Assembly: GCF_028389875.1 (NCBI RefSeq)
Contig: NC_084663.1
Coordinates: forward strand, 213,373,876 to 213,437,875
Source: Rhea pennata
Taxonomy: Eukaryota; Chordata; Aves; Rheiformes; Rheidae
Length of the DNA: 64,000 nt
Direction: 5' to 3'
Positions 1 through 13,700 of this stretch are shown here, piece by piece. Each line of letters opens with the position of its first letter. Position 1 is the first letter of the stretch. A program made the position numbers and the translations under genes. A model generated the notes under the pieces. That model had not been told where the DNA came from, made no database searches, and saw only the letters and a list, made by a program, of their open reading frames with translations.

Positions 1-63
1 GTGAGTTTAGAGTCAAGCAACTTCTGCATAACTTCTGTCCTTTTCATTATTTTCCCATGTTAA

Positions 64-87
64 AACAACAACAACAACAACAAAACA
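64..87 (+). repeat. (CAA)n microsatellite
   Basis: About seven CAA units, the last ones interrupted by an extra A. Confidence 0.9.
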
Positions 88-297
88 AGTGGTCTCATCA
101 CAGAGTGTGAATCAGAGGGTTTCCATAATGTGGAGGATTGTGTTGGTTTCTTTCTTTCTTGTTCCACAGTCCTCAAAGTGAGCACTACGTGCCAGGCTTC
201 GTAAAGAGGATGCACAGAGCCTGGGAATGTGCCAGGGAGCTGCCTCTGCTCTTGCTGTGGTATTTCCTCCTAACAAAGAACTGCATGAATGTGTGTT

Positions 298-339
298 GTT
301 TTTTTTTTTTTTTGTTTTGTTTTTTTTTTTTTTTTTTTT
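298..339 (+). repeat. T-rich homopolymer tract
   Basis: A 42-base run of T broken only by two G residues. A similar T/G tract lies at about 11909-11963 and a 21-base run of T at 55080-55100. Confidence 0.95.
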
Positions 340-3239
340 CACTTTGGAAAGGTCAATATGTTGCTGAAACTGACCTCCAAACTGAGAGGAACACCCATGA
401 ATAGATACAAGGGGAGAGTTATCTGAAAAAATATAGCCCTGTATGGAGCAGCCTGAGGTAGTCACATAGGGAGCCGTTAAGAGTCAGTGGAGAGAAACAG
501 GCACTTCTAAGAGAGTTTCCTGGGCTCCTGAAGGCAGGTACCTTGCTCAGTGTCTCAGCTTCTGTTACAGTCAGTAGAGATCTAGCCAAAACAGACCGAG
601 GACTTGGTTCAGCTAACCCTAAAAAAGGTGTCTACATCTGGCTAGCTCAGTCACTAGCTTCGTTGACTGTATGGCACCAGATGCAGACATCCAGATGGAG
701 ACATCTCATCTGCCTAAACAAAAGGGCTCAGTGCCATTTAGTATGTCCTAGAGTATCTACAACATCCAGATGGAAATTAAAAATATGATAAAAGACCTAC
801 AGGAGACCAGAACCTTTTGCAGTGGCAGGCTGGACACAGACCTTAAGATGTGATGTAATACTAGACATGTGTTTAATGAGTTACATCTTTAAAGTTGAGT
901 GTCTTAATCTGAAGCTGAATCCCATCCCAGACACCTACATTCAGATGAGATGAATAATGCCCAAAAATTGCCTGCCATCAACTGACAGGAGCTGCACTTA
1001 TCAGCTCGGGTGGAGAAACCTACATCACAGATGACTAATGTCGAGCTGCAGGAACCTCACTCCCACATAAGCACCATCACTGGTTCAGAGGAGATGCTGG
1101 ACTCACTGACTTTTTCCCTGGAAACCGCCACTTGGCCTGTCTGGATGGCAGGTTCGTGCTAATCCTCTTTGAAACACGTGTACTTCCCAGCACACAGACA
1201 AAAATGATGTAGAGGAAGATGCATATGAGCAGAAAACATACATAAAATTGGAGAAGTGGCTTGCCTCAGCCCCACAAGAAATCTGTGGTAGATGCAGGAA
1301 GCTCTGCCATCATCTCTCCTGGATAACTTCACACTGACCCATTTAACTGCTGGGAAGGAGAGTAAAGTTCTACTTCTATTAAATAGCAACATAAAAATTT
1401 TTAAGAGCATGACAGAGGGGGGAAAAAAAACCCAAACCTACCACTGTGTATATATTCCCTCTTTCAAGATCTACACACACATATTTCAGTTCTGGGGTCT
1501 CCAGCTTTTGACTTTCTATTTCCTCAATAAAAAATAATCGTTTGAGAATGTGTTTATGTTTATGCAAAAAACTCAAATATTGTAAAAAGAAAGTTGGCTA
1601 GTTACAAACCCTATTTCCCAGCTGAAGACCATCTAAACAAGAAGTTTTTAACCAGTCTTACTGCATACAGTTTCAGGATTCTTTCTTCAGCCTGTTGTCT
1701 TAAAAAATAAACAACATTCTTTGAATTTATTAAAAAAAATAAAATAGTAAATCTGTGGGAAAGGGGCACAGTGAAGCAAAGTTCTGATTGCTGATGACTT
1801 CAGTAATCCCAAGATACTTCTTAATCTCTTTGAAGCCAGTGGTATTTTTTTGTCTTAATTTCAACAGGAAGAGGCCAAGGACTCATCCCTACATGTGATA
1901 ACCTCTGCTTTTAAAAAGCTGTAAAATATATTTATATTTTCCTGGCATTGTTCTGTTTAGACAGGTTTAGGTTTACTCTTGAGATTTCTTTCTATATTAA
2001 ATGTGCTTATTGTATCAGACTCTTTTTTCTTTTTTTTTTTGGCTCTTAAAACTAGTATGTGGTTGTTCTGATGAGCAATACAAGGCCTAGAAACATCAAA
2101 TGTAAATTTTCTAGCTCTGCAAAAGACTTCTCAGGTGATTCTGGACAAGTCGCTTGGCTGATTTCTGAGATAGTGAAGCACACACTCTAGAAAATTTTAT
2201 CAACAAAAAATTACAATGTGATTGCTGGAGAGTTTACTGCTAATATTACAGGATAATTTTTAATGTGACCATGCAGACCTGCTGAGAGCTGTAGATGTAT
2301 TTATGTACAATATACACTGTCTGAATATAGTTTGTATTTCTTACAGGGTCTACAGTATTTTTAACAATAAATTAAAACCAAATGCCAGTAAAGATCCCAA
2401 CCCTTCTGCCTGAAAGTTGTGTTATTGCTTCAGTCTTCACCTTCATCTCAGCTTGCTTTTCAGCTCTCTATGCAGATGAGATACCTATGGAGAGCCCTCT
2501 TCACATATGCTATAGTAATTTAGAGGTAGACCTCCAACCAGGGTCTCACACTACACAAATCAGCAGCAGGACAGCCAGGCAGTGGAGGTATGAGGAGATG
2601 CAGAAGGACCTAAGGAAGATGTGGACGGCCACTGCGTTTGTGGGACATCAAAGCAGCTGCAAGGATGTATGTCTGGGAAAGTTTCTCAAGCTAGAGGATA
2701 TTAAGGTGAGGAAGGAAAAATATCGCTCCCTAGAGTCCATTTATCATTAAAAAATATCAAGATGTTTGGGACTGCAGCCAGGTAAATGCAGGAGTCTGGT
2801 CAAGGATAAGACTTCTGCAGCATTATCCCTCTTTGAACTCATGAAGCAATGCTGTCTCTGTCCCAAAACCCTCATGCAAGGACATCAGCACATCTCTTTT
2901 TCCTGAAGCTCTGGTTATTTATCTTGATATTAGAGAGACGTGTCCTTCAGGGTGAGGTCAGAGACAGCTCCAGGGTCATGGTAATAGGAGCTTTCCCTTC
3001 CCCACAGCCTTTTGTCCTCACACTAACAGTGGGTTTGTCCCTTTGTCAGATGTATGGGAGACATCAGAGCACCCCGTCTATCCGTGCGATTGAAACTATG
3101 CTTCTGCGTGTCCTACACACAGGCAGAACCTTATGTGTCCCTCATCCATCCTCCTCAAATAACAGTGGCCGCCAGCTGGGTGCAAGTTCATGGGCATCAC
3201 TGGCAGATTTTATTTACCATCCTTTCCTCATTCACTGGT

Positions 3240-3400
3240 ATTCCTCACAGTCCTCTCCCAGCCTGACTTTATGTCATCTACAAATCTCAGTCCGTCATTG
3301 TTCTCCTTTCTTTCCTGACCAATGTTTCTGAGTGCCTTAAGTAAATTATATTAAACAGCACAAGACCCACTAGGGAACTGAATCTTTTTGCTGTTGTTGT
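3240..3400 (-). repeat. Degraded ancient CR1-like fragment, - strand
   Basis: TTATGTCATCTACAAATCTC near 3270 and TATTAAACAGCACAAGACCC near 3350 match the same internal segment of the old CR1 family seen at about 55.4 kb. Flanking sequence is too diverged to set the ends. Confidence 0.45.
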
Positions 3401-3586
3401 TAGAATTTGCTAAGTTGCAAATGTTCCGCAGTTTTCAAATGGAAAAGGGTCTAGTTTTCTAACAGCTTGTCGGCCAGACACCTCAGCTGCCCATCTGTTG
3501 GACTATCTCACTTACCAATTCCAGCATCCAGCTGCAAAGCAACCCTGGAGGCAGATGTCTCGGATCCAGCCTCCATAGCCAATTTC

Positions 3587-3612
3587 CTTTATTTATTTAT
3601 TTATTTATTTTT
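3587..3612 (+). repeat. (TTTA)n microsatellite
   Basis: About six TTTA units. A shorter TTTA array merging into poly-T lies at about 17512-17540. Confidence 0.9.
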
Positions 3613-6600
3613 GTCCAGAAACCTGGAACTGAGATAGCATTTCAAAATATTGAAATCCTTCAGGAAACCAACTGATCTTTCTCCACGCTAGTCAGAAAAG
3701 TGTAGGCAGAAGAAGGAGACAGCAAGCGCAGCTCAAGCTCCAGCCTTGTGGCCTTTGTTCACCAGGAGCAGTGCTCTGGCTGACTGTCCGTATAGCATAT
3801 AGCCCAAATGTCATGGCTTATTGAATATTTGTTGTGTAGCAATACCAGAGGGCTCTGACCATGGCCTGAGAGTCCTTTGAATCTGGTGCTGTGCAAGCAC
3901 GAAACAAACAGCTTGCACTCCTCTGTAGTGAGCTCTGCTATGAGACATTGTTGCTTTAAGGTACAAACCCGAAAATTGTTAATCTGAGCACTTCTGAGTT
4001 TAAAGGAAGTTCAAGTTTGGCTCTTAACATACATACTGTGACTCAGGGCTGTTTGTAATGAAAAAGCATCACAGGAGCAAAGCATTCCTTGCCAATCCTT
4101 GTTTGGATCCGTCTGTGAAATCTTGGCACATTGTCCCGGGAGCACTGAGTGGAAATAAAGCTTTTGTTTAACCTACATGTGTGGGCTCCCTGTGGAGGTG
4201 ATTATCTGCCTGGCCAAATCTGCAACGCTAGTTCCCCAAACACCGTCATCACAGAGAAAGCACTGGAGGGAATAATCATAGGTTGTTATCCGAATAAGGT
4301 GCCAAAGCTTATTCACAAAGACATGTCACCAAGTTTACTTTGGTTGACTGCATCAGTATGGTTAGGACTAGAAGGAGGTATGACCGATACTCATGGTGGG
4401 TCCAGGTCTGAGGCCCAATCTGCAGGGTAACCCAGAGCGAACACCTCCACTCTGGCTTTGAAGATTAAATATCACCCTGAAAAACTTCTTCTCTTCTGTC
4501 ACTGCTATTTCTTTGTTCTGGCGACCAAGGGTTGGAAGGGTGCAAACAAACCGTCCACCACTGGTCTGGGTGGAAAGGGGCAGGAAACATGAGGATAATA
4601 ATTTCCTGACCAGATGGGGTTAGAGTTAATTGACAAAAATGACTTCATTTATGTGAGATGAATTTGTCCTGGTTGTTCCTATGTCACGAGCTGCTAGAAA
4701 AGGGATAGATGGAAAGATACTGAGTGAAGAATCTCCCCAGCTGGTGAGTCCTCTAGCTGTGGTGGGTTTCAGTAGGTTTCATGTCCTGAGAGGTCTCTAG
4801 AAAATTGTTCTCCACATCCATGCAAACAAGGAATTTCAGGAGGCCTCAGCTGGTGAGAGCCAACCACCTTGCACGGTGCTTCTTGCTGAAGAAGCGCAAA
4901 TTAATGCTTCTCAGAAAGCAATGGCTACCTCTATATGATTAAATGACATGATTATGGCATGGAAGCCAGCTACTAAACTCTCTTCTCCTCCCAAACACCC
5001 AAAACTGCCTGGTGGGAATTTCCCTGACTCCAGACATGGCCCAGAGACTGCTTGGGATGGTGCCCATTGGCCTACAGACCACCAGTGATTAGAGCAGACA
5101 CCTGAGTCCATCACCCTGGAACTGGTTGCTGGTATTAATGGAGTTAATATGAGCCAAAGGAAATGCCCCCCAAAATATGGCCACAACACTGTTTAATGAG
5201 CTGGAAATGATTGTTTTGGACACCAGGAACACTATTTCCATGTTCTCTAGTTTATGTGAGTCCATCGAAATTGTGTCCTGATCCGTGTGTGTAGCTCTGA
5301 AACACAGTCCAAGGCAAATATGAAATCAGGATAATAAAATCTACAGAAGGGCTTGCAGAACACAAGGACTCCAAGGGCTCAAGGCTGTTTTCTCAAAGGG
5401 GGAAGACTATAATTTCACTTAGAAATGTTGAATACTGAATTAAGGCATTTAGATCGGAAATTTCTCTGGTTTGCTTCCCGCTGGTGATCTTCAAACTAGT
5501 TGAACATGAGTACAGCCTGAGAAGCCAACTTCGCTGACCTTCCAAATATAATAGATCATACCCAAAGAGAAAAGCCTGGGAGCACACTTTTGGGGGGCAA
5601 TGCATATTATATTTATACAAGACCCGAGAGCTGCACATTGTTTACATACTTATCCTCATTAGCTCATATGTAGGTGCTGGACACATTCTTCTCCTTCACT
5701 AGAGGAGGGTGAAATGCTTCATGCCTTTTACTGGCAGCATGCAGCAGAGCAGAGGACTCACTCCGGGTCTTGATGGCCTAGGAGTATCCCATCCCATCTC
5801 CTTCCTCTTCGTGATCAGCCAGGAGAGATACAGTCCACAGAGGAAAATTAAGTTAGTGGGAAGACAGGGGAAGAGACATAGGTCCTGCAGCTGCCTCAGC
5901 AGGGGAGGATGAGTCTGCTGCTATTTAAACCCTTCTTTTCTTTCTGAAAATACACCACTATTTTTATGAACTCTTTTGCTTTTGCTCATTGACTTGCCAG
6001 TGACAGATTGCCTTTCTGCAGTACACAGAGTCTGGGATGCTGAAAGACGTGGAGGGCTCCAAGGCAAATCCCTCTGTTGTTTGCAACTCCAAGGGAAAAG
6101 GAGTGGAAATACCATGCTGGTATCCCTCTGGATCAAAAATAAACCCTGCAGAAGCATGGAAGGAATACATCTCCTCCAAGCAATTGCATAGACTCTGCTT
6201 TCAGCTGGAGGCCATCTTTCTCTCTGCGCTTGCCTGGTAACCCAAACTAGCACCGTGCAAGAAAAAGTATATTCATGCTGCTGTGGTTATTTTTATGCTG
6301 TCCTGTATTTGCTATAAGAGCTAGGTCGGGAAAAACATTTTGTTCTTGATTTTGTACAGCTCTCCCAGTATCAGCAGGATTTATTTATAGAGGGAAAAGA
6401 AATCTTGAACAGCCCACAGCTCTCCCCAAGCTGGAATGAATATTTAAGTATACTTTTTTAATTTTCATACTGAATTATTTTAACTAAACTACATGTAAAT
6501 ACTGTTATAGTGAGATGGAATAAAGACTACTACAGTCAATGGCAATAATTGACTACTATTCATTTCTGCAGTGTTTAGATTTAAAGTGCATTTAAATTAA

Positions 6601-7084
6601 AGAATTTTCTGCCACATATGCCAATGCTTACGCATATACATATATGTATGTACAAAATTAATCAGCAGCCATTCACCACCAGAGGGCAGGCAAAGCATAT
6701 GTAAATGAATTGTCCTATGTGTTGCCTGCACACATCGATGAGAGAACTTTTCAGTGTCCAGAAGGATATTGCCGATGTTTTCTTTGAGCATCTCCAATGA
6801 CTTCTGCGTCCTGAATCCTGAGGCATATGGCAAATTCCCATGTTGCACAATGCACTGGGCATCTTATTTTATTTAGAAATTCTCAACATTTTTCAAGGAT
6901 GAAATGATCTGAGCTGGAAGTAGTACATCACAGAGTGAGTGGAGGAGTACCACATGTGAATTGTGAGAAACTTCTTCAGTGCTATGGCTGAAAGAGTAAT
7001 AACGGCATATGTGTCAGGAGAAAATGGAAGGTCAATGAGAATTTTACACTGACACTTTTCATTTGACATAAGCTGATATGCAAG

Positions 7085-7258
7085 CTAACTGTGACAGAGC
7101 ACTGGACCAGGTTGCCCAGAGAGGTTGTGGAGTCTCCTTCTCTGGAGATCTTCAAGGTCCGCCTGAATGCAACTCTATCTGACATGCTCTAGGTGATCCT
7201 GCTGGGTGAGGAGGTTGGACTAAATGATCTCCAGAGGTCCCTTCCAACCTCTATGGTT
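7085..7258 (+). repeat. CR1 LINE 3' end, + strand
   Basis: Matches the avian CR1 tail: GACAGAGCACTGGACCAGG, then GCCCAGAGAGGTTGTGGAGTC, and GATCTCCAGAGGTCCC before the 3' end. It is 5'-truncated, as most CR1 copies are. The usual terminal ATTCTATGA repeats are degraded. Short reading frames on either strand here are by-products of the repeat. Confidence 0.92.
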
Positions 7259-7321
7259 GAAGTGATCTATGGTGATCACTATCATAGGTGATCTATAATT
7301 CTAATATTACTCCTTTGCAGT

Positions 7322-7356
7322 TAATGGATATTCACTGATTTAGTGAATATCCATTA
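7322..7356. repeat. Perfect 15-bp inverted repeat with 5-base loop
   Basis: TAATGGATATTCACT at 7322-7336 and its exact reverse complement at 7342-7356 flank GATTT. It lies about 65 bases after the end of the CR1 copy at 7.1-7.26 kb. It would form a strong hairpin or cruciform. No associated gene is seen. Confidence 0.95.
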
Positions 7357-7752
7357 GAAAAACATCCTTTAGAAAAAAGGACCAATCCCTTGTGGAGTGT
7401 ACTGATCATTAATCAAGACTTTATTACTTGGCAATTGAAAACTAGTGAGGTCTATATTTTAGCAATGTTGATATGGACCAATAAACAATGTGGCTCTTCC
7501 TGTAATTCTGCAACCAGGAAACACCTATTTCATCCAATAAGATGTTTCATCAAGTGAGATGTCTTCATAGGAACAGAGACTTTCTAGACGGATACAGTTA
7601 ATAAAAAATACCTTCTCTCCTTTTTGATCCTGATATAAATACAGAAGACTCTTACCACTAGAAAGTAAACCCCAAGAAGTACACTCGTGCAGCCAGGGGA
7701 TGCTTATGATACAGCATAGGCAGACAACAAGAAATGATCTTCTAGATATAAT

Positions 7753-7767
7753 GGGGGGGGGGGGGGG
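7753..7767 (+). repeat. Run of 15 G
   Basis: Uninterrupted G15. Similar G runs occur at 20048-20059 (12 G), 35981-35989 after a run of A, and around 62180. These are hotspots for sequencing and assembly length errors. Confidence 0.95.
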
Positions 7768-10700
7768 ATGGGAAGAAAGGATATGGGATAAAATCCCAGA
7801 AGCTGGATCCAATTTGATAGCAAATATCTCTACATTCATGCTCAAGGAAATGCTTTGTAGGAGTACAGATGTTCATCAGGGCAGCAATCCTGCATGGGAT
7901 TTAGTCCAGTGGAGTGATGGCTGTCATAGGTTCAAAAGCAACAGATGAATGGCAAAATCACTGATAACGTTTGTTGAACCTCCAGAAATGTCCCCACTCC
8001 CCACTCCAAAATGTGACTTCTCCCACGGAAATCTGAAAAATATTTTAAGTGACTGTGAAATATATCCAACCTGGAGTAGAAAGGGTGGTTTGTACCAGCA
8101 GCAGGTATACCCACAGCCGGCAAAAAAAAATCTAGGCTATGTTCTGTTTCCTGACTGTGAGAAGGACTCACTCTTTTTAACTCTGAATCTGGGTCTGAGT
8201 TAGTCACTCTCCACTCCCTTCATGTTCACAGGAGAAAGTCGGAGCTCATTGCAGGTGACTCATCTGCCCCATTTTTGATGTCTGCTGGAGAATGAGATGA
8301 ATCATGACCAAGGGCTTCCATTTCTCTCCATGAGTTATGAAAGATACTGGGATTGAGTGGCTCATTGTTAGATGTCTGCCGTATAGATGTCTACATTTAA
8401 GCATCTCCTGCATCTATGACATCATTCTGCATTACAAATTTGTATAAGGAAATGGAAACCAAGAGGTCATATATATTAGCTCATCCAACTCTTCAGTGCT
8501 ACTGCCATTGGCCCTCTATCTGTGTTTAACTGGGGACTATTGATATATGTTTGAGTGTAGTTATTTATGCTTCTGTATTCTTCATATTTGACTATTCCCG
8601 TGCACGAAACCTCCCTGCAGAAATGGAGCTTGTGCAGTGTCTCCAAAGCTTTTCCTAAGTGCAGCCCACCTCCAAAATCTAGGATGTATTTAGCCTCAAA
8701 CTAAATTTTCAGGGTGTTGAACAGCCAAAGAGACCGATAAAGAGAAGGATTTAAAAGGTGCTGTTTCCTTCAGGTTTGTGCCCTGTGCTTTGCCTCTCCA
8801 CTGAAATAACTGTCATTCCCCCATATCTCCCACTGTACCTCCTGCTTCATTTTTTAGTAGGGGGTTTAGTTAGATGGTGCAGGTGTTTTTCTTCTCCAAG
8901 ACTATGTTTCACATGATCTGCTGAGCACAGGGACACCATGATGCCCTCTGAAACATAGGAGGGAGCACACTTAGGGTTGGAACTAGAGCTTCAATATTTT
9001 TCATTCATGCAAAAATCACCAAATACATCATTTCTGGGGATACTAGATAATTCAAAAAAACCCAATCTCTTTAAGAGGAAGTAAAGACATTTTGGAAATA
9101 ATCCAGAATCCAGCTGTTTGTTGGGGGAGGGGAGAAGGCATTCAATAAGTGATGACGTAGGGATGGATCAAGGGGCTATGGGAAGGATCAAAGGGTTTAA
9201 GGAACAAAACAAAAATAGAGCATTTCTAAGTCACTGCTCTTCTCCTAGGATTTTGGTTGCAAACTTCTATTTTTCAGCATTTGCCTGAGTAATCAGTATA
9301 GCTGGAGCAAAGAATGAGACAGTTCACACTCTTGACCAACAGTGGGGAAATGCTCTCCACAAGAGTTGAAAGCTACCCATTTTGTGGTCAGCTTTAAGGT
9401 CTTGCAGATATAGTGCCAGTAATCCTTTCACTGTGGCTTTGCCACAGTAAGGCACCACCTGCCCAAAGCTAACGTGGTAGCCAGTGGAAAGAGAAGGGAC
9501 AATAAAAAGGAAAATTCCTCATCTCCATGGTAACTGATAAAGTTATTTTTACAAGGTCTAAGTCAAAAGCAGGGACTAAAAATGCAAAGGGAGAGACCAA
9601 CTTTCCTCTTCATTCCTCAGCTCAAAGGAAAATGAAAAGAAGGAGGAAGAAAGGGTGATATTTCACATATTGAATTGACTAGGAGATTTGAAGGCAGAAA
9701 TATGATGTTTAACCCATTAACACAGATGACAGAACAAACTGTTCTGCAGCTTGTTTGGCACTGTTTGATTCATAGAGCTTCTTGTTATTTCAGTGGCAGG
9801 CAGAGATATGAGAAATATTTGCAAGAGAAACCACATCAGTCTTGTCTGGTTTGCCATGTCAAGATAAACCAGATTTGTCACATGGAACACAGTTTCCTGA
9901 ATCTTCTGATAAAGCCTGTGATATTTGAAATACAGGCTAGAAGACATCCCTGGAGATGATAGCACACAAAGCTCAGAGATACTTCAAAAAGTGTGGGTTG
10001 GATGCTGCTGGATGCAGACTGTCTCTGACCATCAGAGCTGCAAGGGTAAGTGCAAGAAAACAGGTCTCTGCCTAAATTTTTGCCTTCTTGAGATACTAAT
10101 TTGACAACTTTTCCTGCATTCAAGCCACACCTAAAAATCTCCCTGGGACTGGTGTGAGTCTCCAGCCCACAACCATTAGAAAATAAAACCAGATGACCAC
10201 AAACACACTTTTGACCCTTCAAAATCCAAAGACAAATGATACTTTACCGCATTCACCCTCCAATAATTATTAGAATCTCTGCAGCTCTAGTGTAATACTT
10301 TTTATTTTCTGGGTGTTTTGCCCACATTTTTCCTATTGTTTTTCTCTTACAGATATTACCACATGTCCCAGCAACCTCCACACCTGTCTCTTCCCTCCAC
10401 AACTTTATTTGGGTCTCCTTCTCTACTCTCTCACTCTGCAGAAGACTATTCCCGAGTCATTTACCAAAGCTACCTCATCTAAATCCTGCAGTAGTATCTA
10501 CTTGTGCTGGGGGTTTCAACAACATCTGCCACTCCATGTGGTTTGCAATGTTACTTCAAGACTCCACAAACGTCTCAAGCACTGTTATGTGTGGGTTGCT
10601 TTCTTGTTCAGTTTGGAAGCCCTGCCAACTTCAGTATCAGGTGGTGTGTGGAGAAGGCTGACAACAAACAGGGACAAAATGAGCCGGGAACAGGCCCAGT

Positions 10701-13700
10701 TGACAAATCACTGCATTGTAGCATGGGTGAAGTCGATCCTCTCCTAGCCACATTTGGATGGGTGAGTGTGGAGCGTCACTGGCCATGCATTTATTATGCT
10801 TTTCAGGTGGATTTTGCAGCTACTCTGGTTACCAGGTTGTGGGGAGCTGGAGAGCTTAGAGCAGGGTCAGGTATGTCTCCTCTGCAGATATAAGTGGATG
10901 GTCATAGAGGCATACCTGTGGTTTCAAAGGAGATAAGGTAACAGTGTCTGGTCATCCTTATGGGTGAATCAAGGGGTGGGAGGACAAGGCTTCCATGCAG
11001 GACAGAATGAGGAACTCTTCCCAGAGCTAAGCCAGGGATCAAAGAGACTTTGAGCTTTAGAAAAATGAGTGGATATGAATATATATGGGGAGCATGTGAC
11101 AGAAGAGTAGGACAGACCACAGAGAGCAGGCTCACCCTGGACAGAAAAAGAAATACAGACACTAGCACCTTATTGGGACTAGAAAAAACGGTGCTTGGGG
11201 AGAGGGGTGATCACTCCCCAATCATGGAGATTTTGAAAGTGTCATATTCAAGGTGGACACTGAGCAAAAAAGCATAGTTTGGAGTCCCTGGCTCTGCCTT
11301 GCTGCATGCTGATGCTGTCTACAGCTTGCAATAAGGTGGTCTTCATGGTCTGTAGCCAGGTGGACCTGAGGGAGGTTGTGGCTGATATCCTAGAGGACTA
11401 AGCCAAGCTTAGTATGAGAGGAGGCTAAAAGCAGCATGTCCCCACAGGACAACTAAAAATCCAGTGCCTGAGACCTCCAGGAACCATATGGGACAGGAAA
11501 CACAGCAAATCTGACGTTTTGGACAACAGTCTTGTCCTGCTTTCCACCAATATCAGCATCAAGGCAGGCCAGGATCCTGATATGTAAAGTATCTCCATGG
11601 GCCCAGGGGCAAGCTTCACTGAACAGTAACTGGAATAGAAAAAGAGGTAGTGGCCAGAGCAGAGTTCTTGGCTTTTTGGTTCTTCATGCATTTTTTAAAG
11701 AACAGGCTATAATGGGAGCTAGAAGAAACAGAACAGAAATATAAAATCTCAAACTTTGTTTAGTCTGGAGAAATATCATTTATAATTAGAGATGGGCATC
11801 CTGTTGACATGATACAACCTATTTTAAGCATGAGGTGAGCACGTGGTCAGCTGCTAATATTTTGCAAGTGATTAAAAACTGCCAGTTCATCTCTGACTTG
11901 CTGGGATGTTTTTTGGGGTTTTTTTTTTTTTTTTTTTTTGATTGTTTTGTTTTGTTTTTTTTTAGCATTATTTCTGAAAAGCAACTGGACTAACGTCATC
12001 TCAAGATAATGATGCTTATACTGGCAGTGATGCCTTGGAGTATCTAGGTAGCTGGGAGTTTTGCTTTCTGTTTATGCTCCTCTGCTCGTTTCCATGCCAG
12101 CCCCACCAGCCAAGACTGCTCATCTCTCCCATGAAAGAGTGGGAAACCCATGAGAATTGGCAGGGTTGAGCCTCTGGAAGGACATGGGCCAAGCTTGATC
12201 TTGTGTGACCAGCGTAGATTTGTGACCCTGTTTTTGAAGCTGGATTAATCAGTTGCACCATCTCATTGCCCTAGTGTAGAGTATGCACATATGTGCATGA
12301 TGAGTTTAGCAAAATGATTGCGGCCCTAGTGCTTGCAAGCAGCTTTGGAAGCATGATCCTACAAGTCTTCAGGGTGTGACATTCCTCCCAGGGTCCTTAG
12401 GTTCAATCACAGGGTTTACATAGGCACATCTATGCTGCCTGGCTCCTGTGTTTAGTCCCAAGCCTTGATCCCTGGTCACCCACATTACACATTAGCTCTC
12501 CTCTGGGCTCTCTTCCCCATTAAATTAGTTCATTCCCTCCAAGCTGGGTTAGTTCTGGGGATGGCTTGCTGCAGGGGCTGCATCAGCTTTGGCTTTTTCT
12601 GCTCTGTTCAGCCCCTCTATTCTATGCTTTGTACACTGTCTCTACCTTATTAAAGACACTTTGAATGAAATTTAACAGTGAAATAATAATCTTTTGACTC
12701 TGAGGACACCATCCACGGCCAGAGATCCAAGTGCTTTGTAACTGGATGTAGACAGCTTGCTCTGGAGGGGGGGATAGGTCTGTAGGGTCAGTGATCGTTC
12801 CCTGGGACAGACACCTTCAGTGGGAGAGTTGTAACCTTGGAAGCATCAGCCCTCAGGCATCAAAGGGAATCAACCATAGGTTGACTCATGTCCTCTGCAG
12901 CCCACACACCAGAGCTGGAGGTCTGCAGCAAGGTCTGTGGGAATAATTCCTGCAGCTTCTGTATGTGGTTGAAATATGTTGTTTTCAGGAGGTTCACTTA
13001 TCCTTTCTGCAACAGCTTTCTTTGCTATATGCCACACACTACTTGGAAAATGTTATTTGACCCACTTCTCTAAGTAATTAGTCCACAGCTCTCCTCCAGC
13101 CATGGCTGCTGTGACAACAAGCTGGCCATCAGGTGGGCATGCTGACAAGAGGTGACATAGTCCATCCTTGTGCCTTGGTGAACTCTTCCTGTGTTCCAGC
13201 CAAGTAAGCTAGCATGAAATAGAGACAAGTTTCATCTTGGGTGGAAGTGTATGTCAGCAGGACAACATAAAGCCAAACCAAGCAGTAGGGTCCTATTCAC
13301 TAGGCATGGTGCCACACAATGAAAATATGAAGGACGGTTAGTTCAGGTGTTGTACGGGGCAGAACTGGCCTTACGGCTTTCGGAGCCTAGAGGTTATGTC
13401 TTGCTACTGCCCTGACCTGCTTTTTCAGAGGCTTGACATCTATTAGAGGTAAAAACATTTCTGACGCAAGCTGCTACTCCTTAGGATGCCCTTGGAACAG
13501 CAGCATCGCTGTCAATGGCCCAAGGGGATGCCCATCCTTCAACTCGTTATCAGAGGTAACATTTACTAAGAAGGTGGCTTTCTTTTCTGTATAACAGGAG
13601 CACCAGTACATGAAGTCCTATAAAAATAGGTGACATTCATCTCTATTCTGAGGAGAATTTAAGGTGCACAATGTCCTGTCAAAGTGCTAGTCTGAGGATA

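Noticed and set aside
2849..3331. 160-codon open frame on the + strand
   Set aside because: It overlaps the degraded CR1-like fragment at 3.24-3.40 kb and shows no protein family features.
6960..7090. Possible foreign insertion splitting the CR1 copy at 7.1 kb (a GAGAAACTTCTTCAGTG-like piece lies about 115 bases upstream)
   Set aside because: The upstream piece is too short and common to show that it belongs to the same CR1 copy.
7085..7258. Short peptides with an ISREGDSTTSLGN-like string in frames at 7.1 and 53.7 kb
   Set aside because: They share sequence only because both are antisense translations of the CR1 3' tail. They are not a protein family.
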